Assembly: GCA_029237695.1 (NCBI GenBank)
Contig: CM055277.1
Span: 42,628,242-42,692,241, forward strand
DNA: 64,000 nucleotides
Source of the DNA: Conchocele bisecta
Lineage: Eukaryota; Mollusca; Bivalvia; Lucinida; Thyasiridae
Reading direction: 5' to 3'
The notes beneath the pieces were generated by a model. That model did not search any database and was not told the origin of the DNA. It saw nothing but the letters and a program-made list of their open reading frames with translations. The position numbers were made by a program, and so were the translations under genes. Below, piece by piece: positions 8,816-19,600 of this stretch; the first letter of the stretch is position 1; the number at the start of each line of letters is the position of its first letter.

Positions 8816-11032
8816 CTGAAACACAATGCCCGTCACAACCAGCTATGTACGGTCCCCAACAAAGATTGTTAGAGGAAGATTTTAAAATACACTAGTCTAA
8901 AACCATTGTTGTGTATATGATCATAGAATGCGGGGAGTCACTAGTTCCTGGGCATATCAGTAAATGCCTACAGTTCATAGTCGGGCAATTAATAGTAAAT
9001 ACTATAGAATACTGGATGTTGAGGAGAGGTAAATCATTTAAAAACCAGAGCTACAGATGAGGTGCATAATTCGATAAACTTTTTATTTCTTCACCAAAAC
9101 TGGCAAGTTGGGAGTGCTTTAGAATCATATTAATGTGATGATTCTAAAACACTCGCCAGTTTTGGTGTCAGACGAATAAACAAAAATCCTCAAAATGTCA
9201 AAAGTATGCACACTCACTGTAGCTCTGGTAGTTCACCACATTGGGTCTTATTAGAATCTTTGCTGTTCAATAGAGGTGGCTGTTGTAGAGGGGTGGCTGT
9301 TTGTGGAGGTTCGACTGTATGAATTACCTGCTGTTGACACTGGCAGCACTTGTGCAATCGTGGCTGCCTTGTGTAAGTTGGGCATTAATTCCCCGTGGTT
9401 CCGGACCACATGCCCCAACACTTGTTGGAATGTATGGTTTTTAAGTTTCCCAACTAGCAGCTGTCGCAGCAGCTGCCACTCCTCCAAAGTGGCCGTAGAA
9501 TTCAGTCCCTCAAATGAATCACACAGTTCCTGAAATCAAACACAAATATTAGCAATTATCATTGATTTCTTGGTTGTACCGGTATTCAGCATTAGTCTAC
9601 AAATGTGCGAAGCTTTTGCAATACAAAACATTATAACTGATTTAGCAATTTGTTAATTTGGTATTTGTCTGAACAATGACATTTAGTATAGCCTTAGATT
9701 TTTGTTTGTAGCATTTATATTTTATAGTTTTCATGATTAGTTTTCTTTAAAAGCTGAAGTAATACTAGCTTGGCTCTTGGCTCGAAGACTCTAGTAGTCA
9801 ACTCAGTCTAATAATGCAAGAAAATATCAGAATAGTTTACATCTGCACCGGTCCAATATGGCCTTACCGGTATTTCTAAACTGGTTTATACAGTGACAAA
9901 TGTATAAATTCCCTGATAGTTTTGTGCAGCGAATATAACGGAGATATTTGACTTAGTATTGCTGCTGTATTTTTTTTTACTACTAATAATTTCACAAACA
10001 TACCTCTATTTTCTGTAATTGGTCTTCCTCCAGGAACACGTCCCCATCCTGCTCCAGACAGCATGGGTCAAATATGGAAAACCTTTCCACGATACCCAGA
10101 TCCGAAAATCTGCTGGAAAGGTTTTCCAATATTTGACCAATGAACTTGTCGTGGGTCTGCAACAATAATTTTAGAACGATCTTTGCATAGTATTCTTATA
10201 TGGCATTCTAGGGTGGTGGATGTTTTTGTTTAATGTCATTTGTTAGTTAAAATTAATATAAACTATTAAAATCATTGTTATGCAATCACATTGTTTGTAA
10301 AACATTTAGTACCCTTCAGATTTGTTGTACCAATTAATGTTGACATGGACTATTTCAAACTATCAGTTTTTATCTAGGATAAAAAAAAACACATGTACTT
10401 TTTTCCATCACTTAAACAAAATGTGAACATTGACTTTAATACAGTCACTTGGAGATGTGTCTGCTTTTATCAGGAAAACTACATTTGAGATCATCTCAGC
10501 GCATGTTTTTGTTAAAAATGTAAATTAGAAAGAACAGCAGATGGCAATATTATGTCTGTATCTTGAGGGTTAAATAACATTAACCCTTTCACCCCAAAGT
10601 AACTGGAATGGACTGTGATATGTTACTTTTGCAACCAATCCAATGGTCACAAACATGGTTTTCAGACTAGTTCATTTTTGAAAAGGGGGGTGTTTTTGTC
10701 CTCAAAACATGAAAATTACTTGCAAAAAGTGCAGATCCTGATGAGACGGCTCATCTGGATCTACACTTTTTGCCAATACCACTATAGAGGTCTCACTCTG
10801 TGGTTGTTGAAAGGGAGGGTTAATGAACTGTGAATGTGGCTCGCTGTATACATACTGAGTGGATGAACGTGGAGACCTTGGTGTCGTCGAAGGCGATATC
10901 CCTTTCCCCCAGCTCCTCCACATACTTGGCGACGCTTTGCATGTGTGTGCCCATCCCCCCCTTCAGACTGGCAATGGCATTGCTGGTGGCCTCGACTTTC
11001 AGGGACACCACTGCCAGGTCCACATTGGTAGT
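8622..11032 (-). CDS. hAT-derived zinc-finger-type gene (ZNF862-like), C-terminal four exons
   Basis: Four minus-strand exons with consistent phases lie at 11,032-10,856 (59 codons), 10,156-10,004 (51 codons), 9,529-9,328 and 8,815-8,622. All have GT..AG junctions, and the last carries the stop. The chain reads through a helical segment, then a VERFSIFDP block, then LPVSTA|DCERGFSALKRIK spanning the last junction, then QLGEAMLESLMLI. This order is characteristic of the C-terminal dimerisation region of hAT transposases and of host genes derived from them, such as ZNF862 and KIAA1586. I infer a nuclear protein; DNA cleavage cannot be assessed because the catalytic core would lie upstream and no upstream exon was found. 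The clean splicing and intact frame contrast with the broken genes on either side, suggesting a functioning gene. Confidence 0.7.
9085..9172. repeat. Fold-back element (MITE-like) in an intron of the hAT-derived gene
   Basis: The arms CACCAAAACTGGCAAGTTGG and its near inverse ending CCAGTTTTGGTG face each other around a short loop with GATTCTAAAACAC. Related sequence lies at 32,745-32,830 and 61,140-61,235, so this is a dispersed family. Confidence 0.6.
9328..9529 (-). CDS. Exon of the hAT-derived gene
   Basis: The acceptor is TTTGATTTCAG before 9,529 and the donor is CAGCAG|GTAATT after 9,328. The exon has 67 codons plus one base and starts ELCDSFEGLNSTATLEEWQ. It ends LPVSTA with one base of the next codon, which the last exon completes as Asp. 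Confidence 0.7.
9530..10003. other. Intron of the hAT-derived gene
   Basis: AT-rich intron between two recognised exons; nothing else identified. Confidence 0.5.
10004..10156 (-). CDS. Exon of the hAT-derived gene
   Basis: The acceptor is TTGTTGCAG before 10,156 and the donor is ATAGAG|GTATGT after 10,004. The exon is exactly 51 codons in phase 0 and contains RFSDLGIVERFSIFDP, typical of the segment just before the dimerisation region in ZNF862-like proteins. Confidence 0.7.
10157..10855. other. Intron of the hAT-derived gene with dispersed-repeat fragments
   Basis: The right part (about 10,600-10,810) contains a copy of the GATCAGACTGCAC-type element. No exon was recognised here. Confidence 0.45.
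10856..11032 (-). CDS. Exon of the hAT-derived gene, most upstream one recognised
   Basis: The acceptor is ACATATTGCAG before 11,032 and the donor is CACTCA|GTATGT after 10,856. The exon is exactly 59 codons in phase 0 and starts TTNVDLAVVSLKVEATS. It is helical in character. No further upstream exon could be identified; satellite repeats begin at about 11,180. Confidence 0.65.
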
Positions 11033-11179
11033 CTGCAATATGTGTTATAGTTTGAACATATTTACTTTTCTGATTTATGTGTGTACTTACAAATTTCTTG
11101 CACTGATCTTTTAGGCTTGAAAATTGTAAAACTTACACAAATTTGGTTGGTAACACAGAATAACAAACGCTATTAAATT

Positions 11180-12000
11180 ATTTCCGTCGGGGGATACTAT
11201 GGATTTGACAGCGCGCCGCGTCCGCGTCCGCCACAGACACTTCTTGTCCGGAGCATAACTCGAACACCCTTTGGAATATTTTCATGAAACTTCACACATG
11301 CATAGACCACGACCCGAAGGTGTGTCGCGCGCAAGAATGACAACTCTTGCATAGCTAATTTTTTAGTTATCTCCCTTTTTTGTTTCTCGCACTGATTTCG
11401 TGTCCGGAGCATAACTCCACACCACCCTTTGGAATATTTTCATGAAACTTTACACATGCATAGACCACGACCCGAAGGTGTGTCGCGCACAAGAATGACA
11501 ACTCTTGCATAGCTAATTTTTGAGTTATCTCCCTTTTTTGTTTTGCGCACTGATTGACCATAACTCGACCACCCTTTGGAATATTTTTATGAAACTTAAC
11601 ACATTCAATTAGACCACGAACCGAAGGTGTGTCGTGCACAAGAATGACAACTCTTGCATAGCTAATTTTTTAGTTATCTCCCTTTTTTGTTTTCGCTCGC
11701 TGATTTCCTGTCCGGAGCATAACTCGACCACCCTTTGGAATATTTTCATGAAACTTCACACATGCATAGATCACAACCCGGAGGTGTGTCGCGCACAAGA
11801 ATGACAACTCTTGCGTAGCTAATTTTTGAGTTATCTCCCTTTTTTGTTTTGCGCACTCTACAAACTGGACAATAATGCATGAAGACCTGTTTTCTCGTTC
11901 TGCCTCTGTACACCTTTTTCTCGTGTGCTCTGTACACCTTACCTGTAGAGAGAACAAAAGAAACTGGGAGAACCATGTGCTAGCATGGGCTAGCATGTGC
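11180..12000 (-). repeat. Tandem repeat, ~155-165 bp unit, five copies
   Basis: Each unit carries TCCGGAGCATAACTCGACCA, TTTCATGAAACTTCACACAT, CATGCATAGACCACGACCCG and GTTATCTCCCTTTTTTG. Copies start near 11,245, 11,400, 11,560 and 11,708, with a partial at each end. A further part of the same repeat resumes at 13,576-13,710 after an unrelated array. The small open frames here are repeat translations. Confidence 0.75.
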
Positions 12001-12039
12001 AGATGTCCACTTGACCACTGCTGACCAGGTAATTTATAC

Positions 12040-13575
12040 AGGTAAATCACTACATTGGGTACTGTGTTGAAAATATTGTGGCATTATGTGGACCTGTGCA
12101 GATTTTTGTAGATAAATATAGGACTATTAAAAAAAAATCTGGTCTCCAATAGCAAGCATTATTATTTTTAAACTTTTTTTTTTTCTTTTTCTTTTTTTTT
12201 CATTTTTTTTTTCTTTTTTTTTGTTCTTTTTTTTGTTCTTTTTTTTTTTTCATTTTTTTTTTTTTTTTTTTTTTTTTCAAATTATTTTTCACTTTTTGTC
12301 TAGTAGCATAAGGTCGTAAGTGCTTTATACAGACTATTCACATGTGCATGTGCTAGCATGTGCAACTGACCACTGACCACTTACAGGTAAATTTATACAG
12401 GTAAATGATTATATTACATTTCCGTAAACTGTGTTGAAAATATTGTGGCATTATGTGGACCTGTGCAGATATATGTAGATAAATATAGGACTATTCAACA
12501 AAAATTCTGTGCTCCAGTAGCAAGCATTATTATTTTTAAACTTTTTTTTTCCATTTTTTTTTTTCATTTTTTTTTTTTCATTTTTTTTTTTCAAATTATT
12601 TTTCAATTTTTGTCTAGTAACATAAGGTGGTAAGTGCTACTATATACAGACTATTCACCTGTGCATGTGCTAGCATGTGCAACTGACCACTGACCACTTA
12701 CAGGTAATTTATACAGGTAAATGATTATATTACATTTCCGTAAACTGTGTTGAAAATATTGTGGGAATATGTGGACCTGTGTATATATGATATGTAGATA
12801 AATATAGGACTATTAAAAAACATTCTGGGCTCCAGTAGGGAGCATTATTCTTTTTCTTTTTTTTAATTTAATTTTTTTTTCCATTTTTTTTTTTTTACAT
12901 TCTTTTTCAATTTTTTAACTGACCACTAACTTATTACAGGTAATTTATACAGGTACATTATTACATTTCCGTAAACTGTGTTGACAATATTGTGGCAGTA
13001 TGTGGACCTGTGCAGATATATGCAGATAAATATAGGACTATTAACAAAAATTCTGGGCTCCAGTAGCGAGCATTATTTAAAAAAAATAAATTGTATATTA
13101 CATTTCCGTAAACTGTGTTGAAAATATTGTGGCATTATGTGGACCTGTGCAGATATATGTAGATAAATATAGGACTATAAAAAAAAAAATTCTGGGCTCC
13201 AGTAGCAAGTATTATTTTTTTTTTTTTTTATTTTTTATTTTTCAACTTTTTTTTCCAAAAAATTTTTTTTACATTCTTTTTTAAAAATAATTTTAACTGA
13301 CCCCACTAACTTATTACAGGTAATTTTATACAGCTAAATTATTACAATTTACCTAAACTGTGTTGACAATATGTGGCAGTATGGGACCTGTGCAGATATA
13401 TGTAGATAAATATAGGACTATTAAAAAAAATTCTCGGCTCCAGTAGCGAGCATTATTTTTTTATTTACATTCTATATTACATTTCCGTCAACTGTGTTGA
13501 AAATATTGTGGCATTATGTGCACCTGTGCGATATATGTACATAAATATAGGACTATTAACAAATAATTCTGCACT
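12040..13575 (+). repeat. Second tandem repeat, variable ~130-370 bp unit with long poly-T tracts
   Basis: The shared block contains TTCCGTAAACTGTGTTGAAA, TGTGGACCTGTGCAGATATA and GCTCCAGTAGCAAGCATTAT. It occurs about seven times (near 12,056, 12,423, 12,735, 12,969, 13,098, 13,340 and 13,480). Spacing varies because poly-T/TTTC tracts and an ACTGACCACT segment are present in some units only. Confidence 0.75.
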
Positions 13576-13715
13576 CCAGTAGCTTCACACATGCATAGAC
13601 CCTAAAGGTGTGTCGCGCAAGATTGACAACTCTTGCATCACTAATTGTTTAGTTATCTCCCTTTATCCGTCACCGATTTTGTCTCCGGAGCATAACTCGA
13701 TCACCCTTTTTTCAA
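13576..13715 (-). repeat. Resumed copy of the 11.2-12.0 kb satellite
   Basis: CTTCACACATGCATAGACCC, then TGTGTCGCGCAAGA and GTTATCTCCCTTT, match the satellite left of the second array. This shows that the second array sits inside the first. Confidence 0.65.
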
Positions 13716-13821
13716 ACTACTTGTGTATCTGGGGAGGGGGATACACATGCGCTTGTCGACAAGCGTCCATTTCTAGTTGTAGTAAACAATTGTGGTAACA
13801 TTGTCACATTATTTATTTTTT

Positions 13822-15532
13822 TCATTTAATGTTGTTTTTTTTAAATGTGCTGCTCACTCTACTGTCTATAATAATCCAAGTTCTATTAAAAAACGATGTC
13901 AATTTGCGCTGTTTAACGGTGTCTCTGGCATCTGCCCTGGCCTGACAGATAATGTTTCTCATATGGTGCACTTGCGCTGCTGTGCCGGATGTTGACGACT
14001 CGAGCCATCGGAGCCCTTTCTCGAGCCCTGAGATCACATCAGACATCACCGGCGGTAGCTCAATCGTGTCGGGTTCATCATCTGAATCCGCCGACGAAAG
14101 TCCATGTTTTGTCTGGTTCACGATCTGATCGTCGGTCAATATCTCCGTTGTGGCCGCATCACTGTCCACGCATAACCACTCCGCGATGGCATCGCCAGTG
14201 ACGTCACCCAAGGCACGACGCGCTGATGTGATGTCGGCGTCGTTGAACCCGTTGTTCTCGAGTGCCCGTCGCTCAGCCGTGCGTTGGTCCTGTTTGTCGA
14301 ATCCCTCGAAGTCGTCATCGCTAGCGACGTCCGTGTCCTGAGTTGGGAATGCGTCTCCAAGCCCCTTCTTCCAGCAGCCATTGATGCCACGAGCACTGAC
14401 GTCGTCCCATGCCGCCGCGAACAGGTGAATCGCCTCCTTGATGTTCAATTTCTTGACGTAGTCCGTCAGCGTACAATCCGTGTTGATGATCCGCGGTGAT
14501 TAGGTGTCGGCGGTAATTGCGTTTCGTCGTTGCGATGACGCCCATGTCCAGAGGCTGGATACGTGATGTTGTGTTCTTGGGCAGGAAGGAAACTGCGATC
14601 TTCTTGTCCTTGGAGATGAGATCATGCGGGTGTGCTGAACAATTGTCGACCAGGAGCAGTGCCTTCTGTTCCAGCTTCATGTTTCGCAGGTGCCGACGGA
14701 CAGCCGGGACGAAGTGGGCGTGGAACCAGCCTTCGAATATGACAGACGTCATCCACGCGTTCTTGGAGTTGTTGTACACCGCCGGCAACGTTTTCATGTT
14801 CACATGATGAAAACATCTCGGCTTCGCTCTTACCAATCACGAGTGGGGCGAGTTTGTGGGTGCCCGTCTCGTTACAGCATAGGAGTGCGGTGAGCCGGTT
14901 CTTACATTGTTTAAATCCGAGCGTCTTCGTTGTGTCGTCGTCCTTGGTGACGAGTGTTTTGTCGTGCAGCATCTTAAAGTAGAGTGCGGTTTCGTCCGCG
15001 TTGTATACCTGCTCCGGGCAGAACTGACCATCCTCCAGTATCCGCTTCAACGTTGCTGGATACGCATCGGCGGCGTCGGCAGAGCGTTGTTCCCCTCGTA
15101 TGGTCGCCTGGCTATCCCATGACGCTCCTTAAATCCACGTAGCCAACCATTGCTGCCAGTGAAATTGTCGTCGTCGTCGGGATTCAACATGTTGTTGAAT
15201 TTCATAGCCTGGCCTTGGATGACTGGGCCGGATAATGGGACGCCCTCAGCTCTGGATTGAGTGAACCACGTCATGACGGCAGCATCTAGGTCGTTGTCTC
15301 TGGCGCCACGGTGCCTCTTCCTATCACGGCCACCTTCTTCCATGCCTCCAGACGCAGCACGCAGCTTTGCCTCGTCTTTCACCCACCCACGTATCGTAGA
15401 TTCTGCGATGCCGACATCCCGTTCAACTCGTGCCTGAGTCTGGCCGCCGCGTATACGATCGATGATATCCAGCTTGTCGCGTATGGAGTAAGCCTTACGT
15501 TTTCGCGAAGTTGGCGTGTTTGGAGCCGACAT
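13822..15532 (-). pseudogene. pogo/Tigger-type DDE transposase relic
   Basis: From the likely start MSAPNTPTSRKRK, the translation shows a CENP-B/psq-type helix-turn-helix (YSIRDKLDIIDRI ... AESTIRGWV) and a Tc5-type second DNA-binding region (GWLRGFKERHGIARR). The DDE core carries YNADETALY (first Asp), LLLVDNCSAHP (second Asp) and AWDDVSARGINGCWKKG near the third acid, and the C-terminus reads KQRKLTSFF. This is the normal order for pogo/Tigger transposases, which cut and paste at TA sites. The frame is broken at about 15,085 (one G short in a G run), 14,820-14,835 and 14,480-14,510, so no complete enzyme is encoded. The codon composition is GC-rich compared with the flanks. Matching inverted ends were sought; only the right one was found. 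Confidence 0.85.
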
Positions 15533-15971
15533 TGTAGAATGATATGAACGATATGAACTCGGTATGACATGCGAACCAGGTCCATCATTATTTATACACA
15601 CTGGCGAATTCTTTAGCGCGGTAGTTGTACTTTGATGACTGTCACAAACACCGCGTGATAATTATAGCTCCAGACACGAGTCGGCATGCTCCTTTGATAC
15701 GAACATTACTTCGCGAATAATTGGGATTAAGGTAATTGAATTGATTAATAAATATGCCTATTAACATGATTACCTGATTAAAGGTATTACATTTGCTAAC
15801 ATACTAATAATAATCCTTTCGTGGACTTTGAACTTCGTTGTTTGAATAAACTTGCAGAAATCACGAATCAACTAATTACACGATGACTACGACGTCCGAC
15901 AATTTTTTTATTTCTTTTTCTTTGTTTTTTTTATTATTTTTTTCTCGATTTTTTTAATATTTTAATATATT

Positions 15972-16033
15972 TTTGGGATCCACGAGAGACCCGCGTTATA
16001 ATGGAGATCGCGCTATAAGCGACCGCGTTATAA
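15972..16033 (-). mobile_element. Right terminal inverted repeat of the pogo/Tigger relic
   Basis: Read on the minus strand, this begins with CACTGCAGCTCCATTATAAC and continues with GCGGTCGC and TATAGCGCGATCTCC, the type of terminus found in Tigger elements. TA follows at the outer edge. No left partner was found, so the left end of the element is probably lost in the satellite at 13.7 kb. Confidence 0.6.
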
Positions 16034-16599
16034 TGGAGCTGCAGTGTATTTAGATCAAGGAAATTATGACGAAATGCATGTAATAGGACACTAAAAGTAA
16101 ACAAATATTTTCTTTTGACACAATCAGCTTTACTGACCTGGCAGAAGATTAGAAATGATGTGAATGTCGGATGTTTCTGAATACTGTGACGTTTGTAACA
16201 TCATGAAAGGATAAATTAGGACAATCACTGGAATAGATTTAATGCTTTAAGAGCTATGACACTTTTCCACGAACATATTGAACCCCCTCGTATACAGCAA
16301 ACTTCTAAGTGCTCTAGCTTCCAACATCACAGTGGGTATCCGTCACGTGCACCATCGCGCACCTGCTATTTTGATAGGGAAACATCCACAAGCCCAAACA
16401 CCCTCAAGTCCCAACGCCACAAAGTCCTAACACCCTCAAGTCCTCATACCCCAAATGCCCCGAAGTCGCATGTATGAAGTTTCGAGTTATTATCAAATTT
16501 TTGGGTAAGGATATTAATCATTGTTCCTCTCATCAATATCTATATTGCTAATACAAATACAATACAAAAACTTCATATTTCACCTTTAAGTTTATTTAC
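16034..16599. other. No gene seen downstream of gene A
   Basis: No splice-bounded exon was recognised. The stretch holds a C-rich run of CCTCAAGTCC-like units at 16,395-16,455. Confidence 0.4.
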
Positions 16600-16665
16600 C
16601 TTCAACATGCTGCGGTTCAATTCTCTGCTCCTCAGCTGGAACGCCATCCACTTGACCCAGTATAT
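16600..16665 (-). CDS. Gene A, last recognised exon
   Basis: The acceptor is TATTTACAG before 16,665 and the donor is TTGAAG|GTAAAT after 16,600. The 66 bases are symmetric in phase 1. Joined to the previous exon, the split codon gives Asp and the text runs QFQ-D-ILGQVDGVPAEEQ. The donor means at least one more exon should follow, but it was not found. A remnant of a widespread SINE motif (GGGTACTCCGGTTTCCTCCC) lies next to it at 16,728-16,747. Confidence 0.55.
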
Positions 16666-19600
16666 CTGTAAATATATACGTTGCAAACCGTAATGAGCCA
16701 TCGCCAAATCGGACAAGTGGGTTTCGTCCGGGTACTCCGGTTTCCTCCCACAATAATGACCACCTATACGCCTCCATCTGTGCCAACGAAAGCATTTGTA
16801 TAAGTGCTCGCGCTTGTTTGTAATCGTTGTAAAATAAATAAAGTTTAAACTTTAATGAGCCATTTTTCTCACGGAGTGTCAGATATCAGGACAGTGTTTT
16901 GTGAATGTCTTTGTAAAATTCACTCCTCAACTGTATTGAGAACTTACAATAAAATATTCAGCGCTGATATCACAATAATCCTGATCTGGTGCTAGGCGGC
17001 CTCTAAACACCAGAATCACTGAGCACCCATCCCCAGCATGCAAGGAGTTAATGTCATAAAGTATTTGTAACACATAACAAGAGCGCCGATCGACGGTCAC
17101 AATACGCCCGTCGAGGTGATAAAGCTAAATACCGCATTTTGTATTATATATCAAGAAGAGATAAGTGATCGGAAACTGTTCAAAATCAATAGGGTCCTTC
17201 GTCATGCCGTGATAAAGATGTATATTAAACATGGTTAGGATCCGTGAAGTAGAACTCTAGTTATCTCGTGGACAAGGATATAGAGTACGAAAATCCAAAA
17301 TGGCTGCCAAGGGAAGATAAGTCATCGGAAATGTTTCAAAATCAATAGGGTCCTTCGTCAAGCCGTGATAAAGATGTACACCCAATATGGTTAGGATACG
17401 TGAAGTAGAACTCTAGTTATCGCGTGGACAAGGATATAGAGTACGAAAATCCAGAATGGCCGCCAAGGGGAGGTAAGTCATCGGAAATGTCTCAAAATAA
17501 ATAGGGTCCTTCGTCATGCCGTGATAAAGATGTCATCGGAAATGTCTCAAAATCAATAGGGTCCTTCGTCATGCTGTGATAAAGATGTATACCCAATATG
17601 GTTAGGATACGTGAAGTAGAACTCTAGTTATCGCGTGGACAAGGATATAGAGTACGAAAATCCAGAATGGCCGCCAAGGGGAGATAAGTCATCGGAAATG
17701 TCTCAAAATAAATAGGGTCCTTCGTCATGCCGTGATAAAGATGTCATCGGAAATGTCTCAAAATCAATAGGGTCCTTCGTCATGCTGTGATAAAGATGTA
17801 TACCCAATATGGTTAGGATACGTGAAGTAGAACTCTAGTTATCGCGTGGACAAGGATATAGAGTACAAAAATCCAGAATGGCCGCCAAGGGGAGATAAGT
17901 CATCGGAAATGTCTCAAAATCAATAGGGTCCTTCGTCATGCCGTGATAAAGATGTATACCAAATATGGTTAGGATCCGTGAAGTAGAACTCTAGTTATGG
18001 CGTGGACAAGGATATAGAGTAGGAAAATCCAAAATGGCCGTCAGGGAGATAAGTCATCGGAAATGTTTCAAAATCAATAGGGTCCTTCGTCATGCCGTGA
18101 TAAAGATGTATACCCAATATGGTTAGGATACGTGAAGTAGAACTAGTTATCGTGTGGACAAGGATATAGAGTACGAAAATCCAGAATGGCCGCCAAGGGG
18201 AGATAAGTCATCAGAAATGTCTCAAAATCAATAGGGTCCTTCGTCATGCCGTGATAAAGATGTATACCAAATATGGTTAGGATCAGTGGAGTAGAACTCT
18301 AGTTATCGCGTAGACAAGGATATAGAATACGAAAATCCAAAATGGCCGCCAAGGGGAGATCAGTCATCGGAAATGTTTCAAGATCAATAGGGTCCTTCGT
18401 CATGCCGTGATAAAGATGTATACCAAATATGGTTAAGATCTGTGAAGTAGAACTCTAGTTATCGCGTGGACAAGTTCTGCCCGCCGCCCGCCACCCGTAC
18501 AAGGTGAATCCATAATACGTCCCGTTTTTCAATCGGGCGTATAATAAAGGAGTGTACTGTGACCTCGAATTGGCATGATTGGAAGTCACTCTCTGATTGT
18601 CGTCTCAATATGGTGAACAATAGTGTCTGACAAGTAATTTCAAAATCCCTCCACCAGTTAGGAAGATACAGAGCAAACACGAAAATGCAGACCAACTAAG
18701 TAACTAATTAGGAAACGGCCCGATGCAGTGACCCCTATATACCCTCCTCGCCACAAACTTTTCATTGGCGGGTGTATAACAATTGTAAATTGGTGAGCTA
18801 AGAATGACCTATTGGTGGCTTCACCCAAGGATCATAACTATGAAGTTCGGAGACTATTACCCAAGCGGTTCAGGAGTAAAAAAGTTCACGAATGAGGGAC
18901 GGACGAAAAGCGGTAACAATAGCTCACTTGAGCCTGTCTCCGGGTGAGCTAAAAAGCGTATTACCATGTTTCAAGTTTAATTTATTAAGACCTACCTTGG
19001 AATTGAATCTGGTCCAAACTTTTTCCCGATAACTTCCCGACCATATTTAGATCTTGGATCAAGATCAATTTGCCCAGCTGAATCCTCTCGATTCCTCCTA
19101 GTGTATGTCTGTAATAAGTCTTCTGTATGTCTTCAGTGTGACCTAAGTGGTCACACAGCCACTGCACTTGATGAGGTTGGAGACCTACACACTGAAAATA
19201 GTCAACAACATTGCTCATTCAAAACAGCTGCAAGGATATGCAGGCTGTAGCCTATTTCATCAACATTGCAAAGTATACTTTACTAGCAAAGTATACTTTG
19301 AGGGAGTAATCATTTATTTTTCCAGAAATGCATTATTTCACATAGAACTAACAAATGCATATATTTCATGATTAAAAGTATGCAGAATTATTATACTGAA
19401 TTTATTACATTATCACAGCCATTAAATGGCTGTGATAATGTAATAAATTCAGTATAATAAAAATTAATAAATTTTTAAAAAAATTGAAAATTTCTCCCTC
19501 AAAGTATACTTTGCTACTAAAGTATACTTTGCAATGTTGATGAAATCGGCTACTGATCTTGTATATTCACTAAACTTTGTAGGATTAAATGTATTTGTGT

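Noticed and set aside
11197..12050. Minus-strand frames with AMQELSFL-type text
   Set aside because: The text recurs once per satellite unit, so it reflects the repeat and not a gene.
12445..12633. Phe-rich hydrophobic plus-strand frame resembling a membrane segment
   Set aside because: It is a translation of poly-T tracts in a satellite.
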